In this document: in pieces, positions 28,150 through 28,349 of the stretch
Position numbering within the stretch: position 1 is the stretch's first letter
How the letters are laid out: the number at the start of each line of letters is the position of its first letter
From: Reticulitermes lucifugus
Lineage: Eukaryota > Arthropoda > Insecta > Blattodea > Rhinotermitidae
Direction: 5' to 3'
DNA length: 28,349 bases
NCBI GenBank assembly: GCA_026260175.1
Contig: JAKCWW010006289.1
Location: forward strand, 1-28,349
Position numbers and translations under genes: made by a program
Notes under the pieces: model-generated
Told to the model about the DNA's origin: nothing
Database searches by the model: none
What the model saw: only the letters and a program-made list of their open reading frames with translations

Positions 28150-28349
28150 TTCATTCATCTCCGCTGTGAATTTTATTCTCATGGTAGGGTGAGACCGTTT
28201 CTGTGGAACTGCAGCCTCTAAATGGGCCCATTGCCCATCTTCCGGGCCATAAATAAATGAAGCATTGGTGGAATGATACTGGGCAGGTAAAACAATTACT
28301 CGGAGAAAAACTTGTCCCACTGTTAAAACCGTCCACCACACCCCCCCCC
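28150..28349 (-). mobile_element. SINE family C, cut by window edge
   Basis: On the minus strand, TTTTACCTGCCCAGTATCAT, TCCACCAATGCTTC and GGCCCGGAAGATGGGCAATG occur. The first parts match the reverse copy at 14440-14640. The window ends in a C run, which may be a low-quality contig end. Confidence 0.6.

Larger units (their letters stand above)
27373..28349 (-). other. ABCG intron, continuing past the window
   Basis: It carries SINE A at 27545-27830 and SINE C at about 28150-28349. No further ABC exon (Walker A, signature or Walker B motif) was found, so the rest of the gene lies to the right. Confidence 0.55.

Overview
The window is eukaryotic nuclear DNA, most likely from an insect. The coding signal comes in short in-frame blocks bounded by GT-AG (twice GC-AG) splice sites and separated by AT-rich introns of 0.2-2.2 kb. 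There is no operon-like packing and no ribosome-binding sites. The introns are full of tRNA-derived SINEs, fold-back elements and MITE-like remnants. Several repeat remnants resemble, from memory, sequences common in cockroach and termite genomes, so Blattodea is my best guess; this is inference, not proof.

Two genes lie tail to tail. On the + strand (about 496-19223) are fifteen 3' exons of a long coiled-coil protein that I read as FBF1, the centriolar distal-appendage / ciliary transition-fibre protein. Joining the exons gives one open frame of 854 residues with every intron phase matching: a Ser/Gly/Pro-rich acidic N-terminal part with LLxxxGF-, LLGK- and DWLG-type motifs, a first Gln-rich coiled coil, a Pro/Val linker, then about 440 residues of Glu/Arg/Gln coiled coil and a short tail. 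The 5' end lies left of the window.

On the - strand (27372 down to 21117) are six 3' exons of an ABCG half-transporter: the end of the nucleotide-binding domain and linker, the six-helix membrane domain and the stop codon. The nucleotide-binding domain core lies right of the window. The two stop codons are 1.9 kb apart. The region between holds the presumed 3' UTRs and a long imperfect inverted repeat.

The rest is repeats: a hAT-type MITE with an 8-bp target duplication (14107-14413), a pogo/Tigger-type MITE with TA target site and an internal assembly gap (12978-13214), a SINE with a 10-bp target duplication (24095-24346), several copies of at least three other tRNA-like SINE families, fold-back elements (the largest, 22662-23002, in an ABCG intron), a repeat family shared by introns of both genes, and a long CTA/TAC microsatellite. 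No tRNA or rRNA gene, CRISPR array or bacterial-type feature was seen. I found no clear new multi-gene system. The most interesting signals are a recurring small hairpin (GATGG, stem, GAAACRT) found in several unrelated-looking repeats, two GC-AG introns and a frame-preserving alternative donor in the FBF1-like gene, and the clustered fold-back elements in the ABCG gene.
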